In this document: one piece after another, positions 22,110 to 33,519 of the stretch
Position numbering within the stretch: position 1 is the stretch's first letter
Layout of the letters: each line of letters begins with the position of its first letter
Translations under genes and position numbers: made by a program
From: Diphasiastrum complanatum
Lineage: Eukaryota; Streptophyta; Lycopodiopsida; Lycopodiales; Lycopodiaceae
Assembly: GCA_029204225.1 (NCBI GenBank)
Contig: CM055101.1
Span: forward strand, 30,592,519-30,656,518
Direction of reading: 5' to 3'
DNA: 64,000 bases
Notes under the pieces: generated by a model
What the model saw: the letters and a program-made list of their open reading frames with translations, nothing else
The model's database searches: none
What the model was told of the DNA's origin: nothing

Positions 22110-23003
22110 TCATTTTCTCCTCTTCTTGCCTGGTCTGGGACATTGGTCCTTTGATAGATGCAGGCCTGGATCCATTGGTGAGTGAACTAATTTACAATTC
22201 ATTAAATTGTATCTGTTAAGCACATTGTAAAGATACCTTTGTTGAGTGATGTAAATCAGTCGTTTCACTCTGTCTCTGTGGATCTGAATTTCCAAACAGA
22301 AGTGAGCTTTGCCCAAATCAGTATTGTCGAACTCTGAAAATAGCATCTGCTTAGCATCCTTGACCAAATTGGTATTGTTGTTGAACAGTGTATCATCCAC
22401 GTATAAGGTGATGATAATGAAGGATTGATGCACTGACTTGGAATAGACGTTGCTATCAACAGTGCTTGGTTTGAATCCTTGTCCAATGAGGAATGTGTTG
22501 ATCCTCTGAAACCAAGCTCTGGCAGACTGTTTCAAGCCGTATAGTGCTTTGTGGAGTTTACAGACATGATTCTTCATACCTTCCAGAATGTATCCTTCGG
22601 GCTGGATCATGTAGATATCTTCTTTTATAACCCCATTCAGATAGGCTATTTGTACATTAAGTTGATGTACTTCGAGATCGGCAACCACAGCATAAGACAA
22701 GAGCATTCGGATCGATGAATGTTTGACTACTGGACTGAAAGTCCTGCTGTAGTTGACGTTCGGGATCTGGGTGAATTCTCGTGCTACCAGTCTTGCCTTC
22801 CTTTGATCAATTGCTCCGTTGGCATTGTATTTGATCTTAAAGATCCATTTGCAATCAATGATATTGTAGCCAATAGGAGCTTCGACTAATGACCATGTCT
22901 GGTTCTTGATCAGAGAGGAATACTCTTTGTCCATAGCTTCTCTCCAGAGATCAGAGTCTGATTGGCTGAGTGCCTCTTTGACTGTCGTCGGTTCATGTAT
23001 CAA
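22110..23003 (-). pseudogene. Copia reverse transcriptase domain
   Basis: A 297-codon frame covering most of the copia RT: WREAMDKEYSSLIKNQTW at the N-terminus, CKWIFKIKYNANGAIDQRKARLV, RTFSPVVKHSSIRMLLS, YGLKQSARAWF, and the catalytic YVDDTL near residue 203. The polymerase copies element RNA into DNA in virus-like particles. The catalytic aspartates are kept, but the domain is separated by stops from integrase and RNase H, so the polyprotein cannot be made in one piece. Confidence 0.92.
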
Positions 23004-23179
23004 GAGACAAACAGACTCAAGAGTATACCTTGTGGGCTCTATGTGCGCACTCGGCTTGATCTTCTGAGAGGATTCGACTGATGAACCGCTCCTGGGACTT
23101 GTTGCTGGGTAGCAGCAAAATTTTCGTCTGATTTGTTGTCTCGAAGTGGGTCGACAATAGACACGCCTGAGCTAGAAGC

Positions 23180-23749
23180 TCAGATTGTCGTGTCAATGGC
23201 AGGTGATGAAGGTTCTCTTGGAGCAATATCCTTGCCTTTGAGGTCGACGAACTGATCTTCGATAAAGACTACATCCCGGCTATACAAGATTTGCTGGGTA
23301 TCAGGATCATACAGCTTATAAGTATTATCAGATGAAGTATATCCAATCAGGATGGTCTTGAGACCTTGGAAGTCCAATTTCTTCCTTGTGTCTTTTGGGA
23401 TCTGCACGTAGGCAATGCACCCAAACACTCTTAGGTTCTTCAAAGAAGGCTTAGATCCTGTCCACACCTCGTGGGGTGTCTTGCCTGAGAGGGCCTTGGT
23501 CGAACATCTGTTCTGGATGTAAGTTGCAGTGGAGATAGCTTCAGCCCAGAATCTCTTGGGCAACGATGCATGCGATAACATACATTTGGCAGATTCAACC
23601 AGGGTACGATTTTTCCTCTCAGCTAAGCCATTAGATTGAGGACTATAAGGAGTGATGAATTGTTGCTCAATGCCTTGGCTTTGGCAGTACTCCTTAAACT
23701 CGATAGAGATATATTCTCCACTGTTGTTTGACCTAAGGGCATTGATCAT
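23180..23749 (-). pseudogene. Copia integrase core, C-terminal half
   Basis: The frame begins within the core with NALRSNNSGEYISIEF, where the usual catalytic DN-GGEY appears as NN-SGEY, so the second catalytic Asp is Asn. It continues with FITPYSPQSNGLAERKNRTL (the glutamate-bearing helix) and VFGCIAYVQIP, ending in the typical GYTSSDNTYKLYD linker. The first part of the core lies upstream in other frames. Confidence 0.88.
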
Positions 23750-23910
23750 CCTTCCAGTCTCCTTTTATGCACGCTCCTTGAAGATTCTAAAGCAGTTGAA
23801 GGCGACCATAGTCCTGAATCTGGAAAATTCATCAATAAAGGTTATAAAATACTTGGAATCCTTCAGCGAAGGATTTTTCATTGGGCCACAAATATCTGAA
23901 TGTACAACAT

Positions 23911-24174
23911 CTAGCAATCCTCTAGCAATATGCTGATGGCTTGATTTAAATGGTTTCCTAGTCTGTTACCAACTAGACAGTCCTGACAGACAGGAAACAT
24001 GACTTTTTCACGAGGATAGTCGAGATCAAGAACAATAGATTGTCTAGACATTTGTTGTACAACAGCATGATTTAAATGACCAAGTCTATAATGCCAAAGT
24101 AAACCTTTATTTGCATGAATAGAAGTACTGAGAGCCTGACTAGATGCAAAAAAGCAATGACTTGATTTATACAA
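23911..24174 (-). pseudogene. Copia GAG-pre-integrase domain
   Basis: The zinc-binding HHCC-type region is visible: WHYRLGHLNHAVVQQM, then CQDCLVGNRLGNH. It lies between the protease and integrase core, as expected. The protease upstream (24175-24520) is scattered over several frames and its active-site motif is not clear. Confidence 0.8.
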
Positions 24175-24521
24175 GTATCCATGCCTCTTTCCGAGTGCTA
24201 GGATCTTGCATTTGAATTCTATTCTATGTCCTAGATCTGTGATTCTGCTTACAGAGAGCAGATTCGTAGATAAATTTGATACATACAGGACTTTAGAGAG
24301 TAGCTTAGACTGATCATTTGCAAAGCTTAATCTTACAGTGCCTTCACCTTTAATAGTCTGTGTGCTATTGTCACCAAGGTGGACATATTTCTGGGTACTG
24401 TAAGGTGTATAGGACTCGAAACAGCCAACGAGGCTGCAGCTGCATATGCCACTTGATTCGACTGCCCCTTGTTGTTGTTCTTTGTTTGAATAATCCGTCA
24501 GTCTTAAATTTTGTGATTATT

Positions 24522-25265
24522 TCACTTGCAGTATCTATAGAACAGCTTCTTCTTTGTCTGCGTATTCGACTGTTCCTTGTGCTGAGCTGGTATCTGGTCT
24601 GGCTTTGATTGCTTCGAGCCTTTCTTCTTCTTCTGCTTTGTCGTGCTCTTGTTGGTGTACAAGGCATGAGATTCAGCTGAGGAACTTGAGGTTTCGTTCC
24701 TCCGCATGTCTTCCTGCAACAACATAGTAATGACTCTCGAAAGAGTCAATTCTGGATGAGTCGTGATGATCATTACCCAACTATCGTAAGAGCTTGGCAA
24801 GCTTGTAGGCAGTTGCATCACTGTGTCTTGATCCTCTATGACAAATCCGATAGTGGCCATTTGTCTTAGCAGGTTCTTGAATTGATTAATGTGATTCTGC
24901 AGAGAATCACCATTTGTCATCTTGAGGGAGTAGAATTTCTTCTGAGATGTAGCTTGGAAGCCTATATCTCGCACTTCGTATAGCGTTCTCAAGATGTCCC
25001 AAACTTCTTTCGATGTCTGAGCCTCGGATACATGGCTGATCTGGGTATCCGTGATGTTGAGGATGATCAGCGCAAAAGCCTTTCCATCCTTCAGCTTCCA
25101 TCTGGCGATTGCTGCATTGTCTGCTTTGGGTTTTCCTTCTGCACTTGTAGCAACGTCATATAATTCTTTAGCCATTAGTACAGTTTTCATCTTAAATATC
25201 CACAGATGGTAACTGGCTCCATCAAGCTTGTCCATGATAGGACCGGTTTTCCCTTGGGAATCCAC
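24522..25265 (-). CDS. Copia gag (UBN2-type), 247 codons
   Basis: An intact frame from ATG 25265. It starts DKLDGASYHLWIFKMK (the L-N-G-x-N-Y-x-x-W type signature of copia gag) and continues KDGKAFALIILNIT, SKEVWDILRTLYEV, and a helical LRQMATIGFVIEDQDTV stretch. It ends in a Lys-rich tail with a poor zinc-knuckle relic (FYRYCK). Gag forms the virus-like particle. The start is 145 bp inside the primer-binding site, which fits a short leader. The frame is open, but the pol behind it is broken. Confidence 0.85.
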   Translation of the reverse strand: MDSQGKTGPIMDKLDGASYHLWIFKMKTVLMAKELYDVATSAEGKPKADNAAIARWKLKDGKAFALIILNITDTQISHVSEAQTSKEVWDILRTLYEVRDIGFQATSQKKFYSLKMTNGDSLQNHINQFKNLLRQMATIGFVIEDQDTVMQLPTSLPSSYDSWVMIITTHPELTLSRVITMLLQEDMRRNETSSSSAESHALYTNKSTTKQKKKKGSKQSKPDQIPAQHKEQSNTQTKKKLFYRYCK

Positions 25266-25409
25266 GTGGAAGAATTAGTCTAAGTGATAGGGAAAACTAT
25301 TAGTGACTTAAGTATGAAAATCTGATACTGAAAATACAGAACAAGAAAACAATTAGTCTATCGGCTAGTAGAGTCTTGTACTGTAGAAGCTTATCAAGCT
25401 ATGAAAATA

Positions 25410-25421
25410 GCTCTAATACCA
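25410..25421 (-). other. Primer-binding site (initiator tRNA-Met)
   Basis: The minus strand reads TGGTATTAGAGC immediately after the LTR end CCAACA. It has one difference from the canonical TGGTATCAGAGC. Confidence 0.9.
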
Positions 25422-26217
<796 letters not shown>

Positions 26218-27780
26218 CTCCTAATAGGGAGAGCTTGGGCTTGAGCATAGAGAGCCCCCATTGTATGAGGCAGATGAGCCAGTGTCAGAGGATGAGCATG
26301 ATGAGGATGAGCCCATTTGGGTTGTGTTTGCCAGATCAGAGAGGGATGAGGCAGATGATACAGGTGCAGGGCACACGCCACGGGCAGGGATCACAAGTGC
26401 ATCATGTGGCAGAGGTGGGACACATGGCACAGCTTATACCAGGAGACAAGCAAGGCACACAAGGGGGGGCCAGTGGCATACCTACCTATGCCGACATGAT
26501 GGAGGAGGCTCTTGATAGAGGGCAGAGTGATTTAGATGTCTGTCCGGCAGATGTTTGGATGTGTGCAGTACAGAGTCATGGTCGTTACTACGATAGCACA
26601 CTAGAGGAGACACCAGATGACTTTGATTGCACAGATTGAGAGGCCATGCAAGGTCTATAGGGTGCATATGATGAGGCACGGGATGAGGCTCGGGTTGATT
26701 CAGGGGTTGGTGCATAGGGTGATTCAGAAGTTGGTGCACAGGATGATTTAGAGGCTGGTGCACAAGATGAGTCCCAGAGCATTTGTATTCGGATGCCCAG
26801 CTGGACAACTTGATTGCCACATTGGATTCAGAGGCCCAGCAGATGCCGAGTGTCAGGGCACCCCCATCATCTCTTGCCAGCATGCCATACACAGAGTCCC
26901 AGCTAGAGCAGCCGCATGAGGTGCCTACAGTTCCTCCAGCTCCTCAGAGGGTGTATGTGCATCTCATAGCTCCTCCAGTGCCACTGATGCCATTTAGGCC
27001 TGCAGCCCCTCCATCACCGTCCACTTCTGCAGCACCAGGTCTCCATGGCAGGCCACGATCTGTGCCTAGGTTTTCTCTCGCAGCGCCCACATCCACAGTG
27101 GCTCCTCCAGCTGCTCCTCCAATGGCAGCACCCACTCCACATTTTCATCCTTTGGCAGCACCCACTCCACTGGCTATCCCTTTGGCAGCACCCAGGATGT
27201 ACTAGTACCGGCCACTGCAGCGCCCCTTTCAGTACATATCGTCGTTGTACTCGCCTCCTGCACAGCCAGTTCCTCCACCTGCAGCAGCCCCATGGGCACA
27301 CACTCCACGAGCTCATCCTCCTCGCTCAGGTGCACAAGGAGTTCCCTCTTTTGCTTCCCTATTCCAGCCGGCCTCAGCTTGGGCCCAGCCTAGCTAGCCA
27401 GGTGATTTGCATGAGGGTGACGAGGCATTGACAGCTCCTCTTGTCCGCAAGAGATTAGGAAGGCCCAAGGGTGCACCGAACAAGAAAGGCAAGGCACAGA
27501 AAGTGCCAAGGAGGAGAGGACGACCACGCAGGGCTCCAGGTACAGGTAGAGGTGCAGTATCATAGCCAGTTGGAGTAGGTGTTGTTGGTTTGGCCTGGTT
27601 GAGGGCTAATGCAGAGGCAGATTGGGAGGATGAGGATGACGAGTCTTCCCCCTCGGATACACATCCCATGCCAGTTCCAGACAGGCAGAGATATCGACTA
27701 CGAGAGTCAGCTCGGGGCCCTGAGTTGTCTGCAGAGCATTCGTCTAAGTCAGAGCCAGAGCATTGATTGTGGCTCTGTTG
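26218..27780 (+). pseudogene. hAT transposase C-terminal tail
   Basis: The frame [17 protein letters not shown] (from 26265) is the acidic tail that follows the hAT dimerisation domain in copies 1 and 4. It continues, with shifts and stops, through [18 protein letters not shown], a Pro/Ala-rich repeat region (26944-27200; TLAAPT-like units), and an acidic end with ANAEAD near 27610. This is the most complete version of the tail in the window. The core transposase is absent. The role of the tail is unknown. Confidence 0.65.
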
Positions 27781-28277
27781 TTTTAGTTTCAGTAGTTTGT
27801 CTCTAGCAGACGGTCTACCATTGTACTCAGATGATTTTTCACATTATATACAGTGTTTGGCCTACATTATTTGTTGCACATTGTGCGTATGTCGCTCTGT
27901 ACATGTGATGCTGTATTTTCAATTTTATGTTGAATTCTATGTGCGTGTGTGAATCCTTTTTTCATTTAATCTCATTTGAATTGAATGCTAGCTTCACATA
28001 TATGCACCTACATCATGAGCACAGCAATCACCCCTACACCCCAAACGACATTTCATAAACACATGTAATACATTTGCATTTAAAAAAATTACAGAGATTG
28101 CATCTTACATGACCAGGCTTGCGTTGCACAAAAAACAACTATGTATATATTCAACTGTTGTATCAAGATAACATCACATAAACTGTCACTATTTTAAGCA
28201 GCCATCTAGTTATTTGCTGCACCATAAACTGCCAAAAACTACATAGCAACAGTCTGCCACATACGACTGGACCTTAT

Positions 28278-28806
28278 CTATTCTAAACATCCCTCACTGA
28301 TCCTCCACCGACTCCTCGCCCTCGTCTGGTGCATTGTTTTGTCGCTCTTGCTCTGCCTCCCGGTTAGCCCGAGCTGCCTCCTGGTTAGTCCGACGTCTGG
28401 CCGCCCTTTCCTGACCATGATGAGCTGCCGTCGTGTGAAATTCATTCCGATCTGCTCATCCAGATCCAGTTCGACACCGGGGACAGGATCCACAACGGGG
28501 ATGGGTGGCTCCGGTTCCGGATTTCTCTACCGAGTCTGTCGCAGCATCTCTCGGATATCTGCCTCTTGCTTCTGATGTCTCTCGTTGTGCCTTCGGATAT
28601 CTTTCTCAAGCTTCCTCCTGGCTTCGCCCTCGGCCTTCGGTGGTATGCGCTCTACCATCTCGATCGACCTTCTCCTCACAGCACCCTGGTCCTTGAAACC
28701 CTCTCACAGCACCCTGTCTCTCAAACAGCTTCTCACAGCCTGTCACCGGCTCTCGCTTGCTCTCTCATTGTCTATCACCAGCTCTCTCACAGCCTCTGAA
28801 AATGCC
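28278..28806 (-). pseudogene. Possible second hAT gene, convergent with the transposase
   Basis: The minus strand from about 28806 carries coding-like sequence rich in charged residues: EMVERIPPKAEGEARRKLEK, HNERHQKQEADIREMLRQ (coiled-coil-like), a TAG, then PVPGVELDLDEQIGMNF. After a frame change it reads ARANREAEQERQNNAPDEGE and a stop near 28303. It faces the transposase tail to tail. Two interruptions make this copy dead. I recognise no domain. Convergent second genes are known in other DNA transposons (for example mudrB in MuDR); whether this one belongs to the hAT is inference. Confidence 0.4.
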
Positions 28807-28880
28807 GACCACAATGGCATTGTGAGTGCCTATTTATTCCCACAGCCTGATCGGCCATGTGGATCCCCATCATCCATCCA

Positions 28881-29052
28881 TGTGCCTCTGTACCTGCCCC
28901 CATGTCATGCTCCCCCCCTGTGTTGGTCTCCCATTGGCCCCATGGTCTGCTCACCCACAGTGCCCATGTGCCTCTGTACCTTCCCCCATGTGATGCTCCC
29001 CCCCTGTGTTGGCCTCCCATTGGCCCCATGGTCTGCTCACCCACAGTGCCCA
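28881..29052 (+). repeat. Two tandem 86-bp units
   Basis: Units 28881-28966 and 28967-29052 are nearly identical (TGTGCCTCTGTACCT.CCCCCATGT.ATGCTCCCCCCCTGTG...), and a partial third copy begins at 29053. Copy 1 carries a single unit (near 41180-41280), so the duplication arose within this copy. Confidence 0.9.
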
Positions 29053-29299
29053 TGTGCCACTACACCAGTCCCCTGCACCATGTACTGTACCCTCTTCTTT
29101 TACACCCAGTACCCCTTTTTTTTCATTTTTTTGTCCTTTTTTGGTAAGTAATAGGCAAAAAAAAATTATTAAATATATTAAAAAATAAAAAAAATATTAA
29201 AAATGGTACCGCCTTGGGCGGTACCAGGGCGGTACCGTACCGACGGTACCACTGATATGGTACCGGGGTACCATACCAGCGGTACCAGAGGGTACTATG

Positions 29300-30199
29300 G
29301 TACATACTAATCGTATACTTACAATTGTATGGGATTCAAATCCTGAATGTTGAGCTCTTTGTGAAAATAAGTATTCTAAACTAAAACTTTGGTGATGGAT
29401 TGACCGACAGCTGATACTTTGAAATCCATTATCCTGCCTTTTCAAGAGCTTCTATATATGTTATCTGATCTTTTTCTTTTCGAGAAAGAGCCTTTTGAAG
29501 AAGAATACATCAAAATCCGATGTTCTACATTTGCAAATATTGATAGCATCAATGGTTCCACTTCTATGTGTCGCCAATAGTCCAAAATATTTTTATGGAA
29601 GCTGAAAACAGAGAGAATGAAGAGAATGAGAGATATACCTAAGAATGACAATCCAAAATAGAATCTATAAAAGCTGAGAACGAAGAGAATGATAGGTATA
29701 CCTAAGAATGACAAGAAGTTCCTAAACTACAAGGATTAATTAACTATAGTTCATGAACATTGAATCCAAATTAACCTCAAGTGTACAATACGACAACAAA
29801 AGAGTATTCAAGGAAACAATCGTTTGTTTTGCCCAACATGATTTTTGAAAATTGCCAAATTTTGGCTGGGAAAGCCAAAAAAAATTTCGTCCGTCAAGCA
29901 CTGTTACAATTCGTCACAGATGAATACAATTTATTGGGCCACTTGGACGTTGAAAGCGTGCGAAGTCAAAAAAAAAAAAAAAACATCTTGACAAAGGGCC
30001 CATTTTAAGTTCTACTATCCCCGAATGTATTTGTGGCATGTTAAATTAGTACATAGCTAATCCAAGATAATCACATTGGCATGCTTCAAGGAGAATATTT
30101 CAATATCTTAAAAGCATTTATAATTATGATCATGAATATGAAACACATTATGCTATCAAACTTCAAGCTATTGTAACGTAGGTTGGGCAAGTCATGCAA
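29300..30199. other. No gene seen; short imperfect repeat
   Basis: 29602-29652 and 29663-29713 share GCTGA.AAC, AGAGAATGA and TATACCTAAGAATGACAA, an imperfect tandem repeat read as two hydrophobic blocks on the minus strand. Otherwise there is AT-rich sequence without support for genes. Confidence 0.35.
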
Positions 30200-30768
30200 A
30201 GAATAAAATATTTATTTCAAATTACGTTTCTATCTTCATTTGTGCACAATGTTGGCCAAGCAAAGAAGCAACTCGATGTTGTTCTTTTAACTACTTCAAC
30301 CGAATATAGAGCAACCACTAGTGTTCTATGTAATCTTATGTCTTTAAAATAATCCTTAAGAAAAAAAAATTAAAAAGTCAAAGTGAAGCTACCCATGTCT
30401 TTTGTCACGACTATAGTTGTTATTAGATTACTAAGAATCCAATTCGTCATGCTTGATCTACTTGAACTAAACACATTGAGGTTCAATATCAATTTATTCG
30501 AGAGCATTACAAGAGGTACGAATTTTTTGTTCTAGTCAAATATTTTAGGAAGATCCTTCTTTATATACTAACCCACGCCAATAGAACCCACATTTGACAA
30601 CTCTAATACTCGCGAGTCATCTTAGACCAAGTTCTCCCGTGTAGGTCGTCAATTCTCGACAGGATTGATAAGTTGCAGATATACTCACAAAAAGACTTAG
30701 CAAACAAAACTTTGTGCATGTCGAGCTATAAAGGAACGTTAAAAAGACAAACTACTTATCAAGGGAGA
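30200..30768 (+). pseudogene. Degenerate copia RNase H
   Basis: The frame fragments AKKQLDVVLLTTSTEYRATT, then NPIRHA.TKHIEVQYQFI-like sequence split over frames, match the copia RNase H end (usual SKKQ-VVALSTTEAEY and IRHARTKHIE). Stops and shifts are numerous. The polypurine-like AAGGGAGA and an LTR follow directly. Confidence 0.6.
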
Positions 30769-30888
30769 TGTCTTAGGAATAATAACTAAGCTTGGGCCCT
30801 ACATAATTATATGTTTACTATTTATAGAGCCCATGTATAGTGCTAAGTGAATCTTTATTGCAATGTTGTAGTTACTAGGAGAGACACC

Positions 30889-30962
<74 letters not shown>

Positions 30963-30986
30963 CTCATTGCGTTGAATGCTATAACA
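30769..30986 (+). repeat. Copia LTR, 218 bp, with embedded (CT)n
   Basis: It starts TGTCTTAGGAATAAT right after the polypurine tract and ends GAATGCTATAACA. A (CT)34 tract occupies 30892-30959. This is the third LTR-borne CT tract in the window. Confidence 0.6.
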
Positions 30987-32319
30987 CTAATGACTGCTTA
31001 GCGATTGTACTGGGATTTACAAAAAGGACACAAAAACCGCCCTTTTCACTTCAAGATATGAGCTTCTAAATACCTTAATTGCAAGTTATAAAATGTGTTA
31101 GGAGCACCACCATAGGAATTGTAGTGATAGGAAACATGGTGACATAAATATCTCAAAAGTCCACAACCTTGCACGAAACTGCATAGGACTTGAAAAACTA
31201 GTAATATGGATTTAGTAGCACCTTGTCTTTCGAAGGCCAATTTGTAGAAAGTTTGATATATTTTCTTCAGCTATTGAAATTTAATGACACTGTTGATAAA
31301 TTTCTTGAATTCACCATCACACTGCTACAAATTATCACTATAAAGGAAAATGGAGCCAAAATTTTGGTGAATAAATTCTTTTTCCCAAACACCAAACTAG
31401 AATCAAACAATACAAGTGCACTCTTCCTCTATGATTCTGACATCCATACTCCTAGCACAAAAGTGCATTGATACCAACTCAAGAAGACAATAACACATAA
31501 AGCATCACCTACGCCAAATATGGACAACAAACAATGGATGATACAAAAATCTAGAACTTGTCCTCCAATGACTAGTGTGTTGGTGAAGTCCACCTTTCCT
31601 CTTCTTGAAGTCACAAGTTCAACTCCAACTTCGGAAGAGGACACACAAGAAAAAAAAAAAAAAAACAGCCTAGAATAATGATCATTGTTAGAGAATTAAT
31701 AAGTTCGACATGACATGAATCACAGAGTCCCTTAGAATAACTATCAAATGTCAAAAAAAGTTATCCTTTTTAGAGTCTTCAAGAGTACACTAGAGTACAA
31801 AGAACTGCCCTAATTATAACATGACTATAGCTTAAGGCCACCTGATTATTATACCTTGTCCAAAAGTACAATACCTTGTCACTTTTGAGAATTTAATAAG
31901 TCAGAGACGTTGCAGTAACAAGCAAGCATGATGACTTCCAAAGCAGGCTTGCAGCTGAAGTCCTGAACTGAGGATCAAGATTTATGGTTTTGTGACAAGA
32001 TGGAGTTCGTAGACAAGGAATTCACTCAATGTGCCAAATATAATTGCCTGAAAAATATTCTCTCAGAGAATGCTTTTGACAAAGCATCATAACCATGCAA
32101 AACTTTGTATATGGCTAAAAATAATTTGATGTACCTGTGTAAAACATTCAAAATACTCTGATATTTCGATACAGACATACCCTCTTTGGGCAAATATAAT
32201 CTTTTTATGAAAATAAATGTTCATACTTTTCCAACGATCACAGAAGAATATATCACCAACGGCCTCTATACGTTTGTTTCCAGTTCAGTAACTTTTCAAA
32301 TAGCAAGAACTGCATTAAT
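30987..32319. other. CIPK downstream region; no other gene seen
   Basis: On the gene's strand this is the 3' side of the CIPK stop codon. It should contain the 3' UTR and polyadenylation site, though I cannot pick a clear AATAAA. The open frames at 31046-31240, 31223-31471 and 31429-31644 have no recognised motif. Confidence 0.35.
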
Positions 32320-32424
32320 TTAAATGATCTCCGCTTTCATTAATTGTGCATTTTCCAGATCATCTGCTTCATCAGCTGACTTCCAGATTATACCCCTTAA
32401 ATGGCAGCAAAGATCTTTATAAAA
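32320..32424 (-). CDS. CIPK: CIPK last exon with stop
   Basis: 105 bp including TAA at 32322-32320, acceptor TTTTGCAG. It encodes [20 protein letters not shown] and a short acidic tail ending AEII. Confidence 0.94.
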   Translation of the reverse strand, partial: FYKDLCCHLRGIIWKSADEADDLENAQLMKAEII

Positions 32425-33446
32425 CTGCAAAAGTAAAAACATCATCAAGCCAATGAAAACTCTCACCTTAAGAATATTGAATCATTAAATTAACCAAACT
32501 TAACTACGTATCATACTAAAACACAGCATGTATTGCACATGTACCAGGAGAAAGGGCAACAACTCAATCACCTTGTGATATTCAAGAATGTCTCCAAAGG
32601 CTTTGCGCACTTCAACCATGTAAAAAGCAGGGGCAACTTCAAAAACCTGAATCGACAAGCATTGTTAATGGTAGTCATGACACTTTTTCAAAAAAATCAA
32701 GCCTTTAACCAGGCCAGCTCGCCGTTCATTACCTCGATAGCAACTGAGAGTTGGCCTGTTCTTCCGGGAGTCAACTCCTCTAGCCGCATCTGTACACGAG
32801 TGCAGAGGTATTGACAGATAAGAAGAAAACTTATATTTGTCATGTAGCAAACTGTCGCTTACGACTCGTATGAAAACAGACCCATAACAAAATTTGGACC
32901 TCTGCCATCACAGATCAATCTTTTTCAAACAAAATCTCACACAGGAACATGTTTCATCCGTAACAAACTTAGTCTAATAGTCGACAAACCCACTTTTCTA
33001 ATATTCTAATAAGGTGTCGGTACAAACCCATTTTTCTATTTTTATTAGCATATTAACTAGAGAAAAAAGAAGGTAAAGTCCTTTTCAACCGATTCAACAT
33101 GTGGGCACATGTAAACAAATTGCAGCAAGCAAAATCGTAGTGCAGATAAAAATATCATCCATAGAAAGTCTTGTTGGTTAATGTGAAATGATCTCCCAAT
33201 TGCTTTGGAGACTGGAAGCTACATTCAACAAGATATTTAACTTCTATATATTTCTTCAATGAAGAACAGAAAAACCCTTTTTGGCCTCAAAAACGTATCA
33301 CTCGGTGTTGCACATGAAGATCATAGAACCCACAACCCAGAACCGTGGAAGGAACCGTACCACAGTACCACGGTTCATGTAAAAAAATAATTAATTAATT
33401 AATTAATTAATTTCCTAAATTTCCCCCCAAAACCCCCTCAAAGCTA

Positions 33447-33519
<73 letters not shown>

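Larger units (their letters stand above)
26218..29299 (+). mobile_element. 3' part of a CATAG/GGTACC hAT element (copy 3)
   Basis: It begins mid-transposase (tail exon) and runs to a proper terminus. 29207-29299 is filled with GGTACC and related palindromes (GGTACCGCC, GGGCGGTACC) and ends CAGAGGGTACTATG. The reverse complement (CATAGTACCCTCTGGTACC) matches the ends at 40919, 63825 and 63858. The 8 bp after it (GTACATAC) would be the target duplication, but the left end is lost, so it cannot be confirmed. Confidence 0.8.

Noticed and set aside
24360-24608. Plus-strand frame beginning with a zinc-knuckle-like CYCHQGGHISGYC
   Set aside because: It lies antisense to the copia gag/protease region and loses the pattern at once; a chance shadow.
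27014-27431. Frames rich in Trp/His/Cys and Gln on both strands
   Set aside because: Shadows of the Pro/Ala-repeat tail in other frames.
31046-31644. Small frames just downstream of CIPK as an extra gene
   Set aside because: Overlapping short frames on both strands in AT-rich DNA, no motif, no splice pairs.
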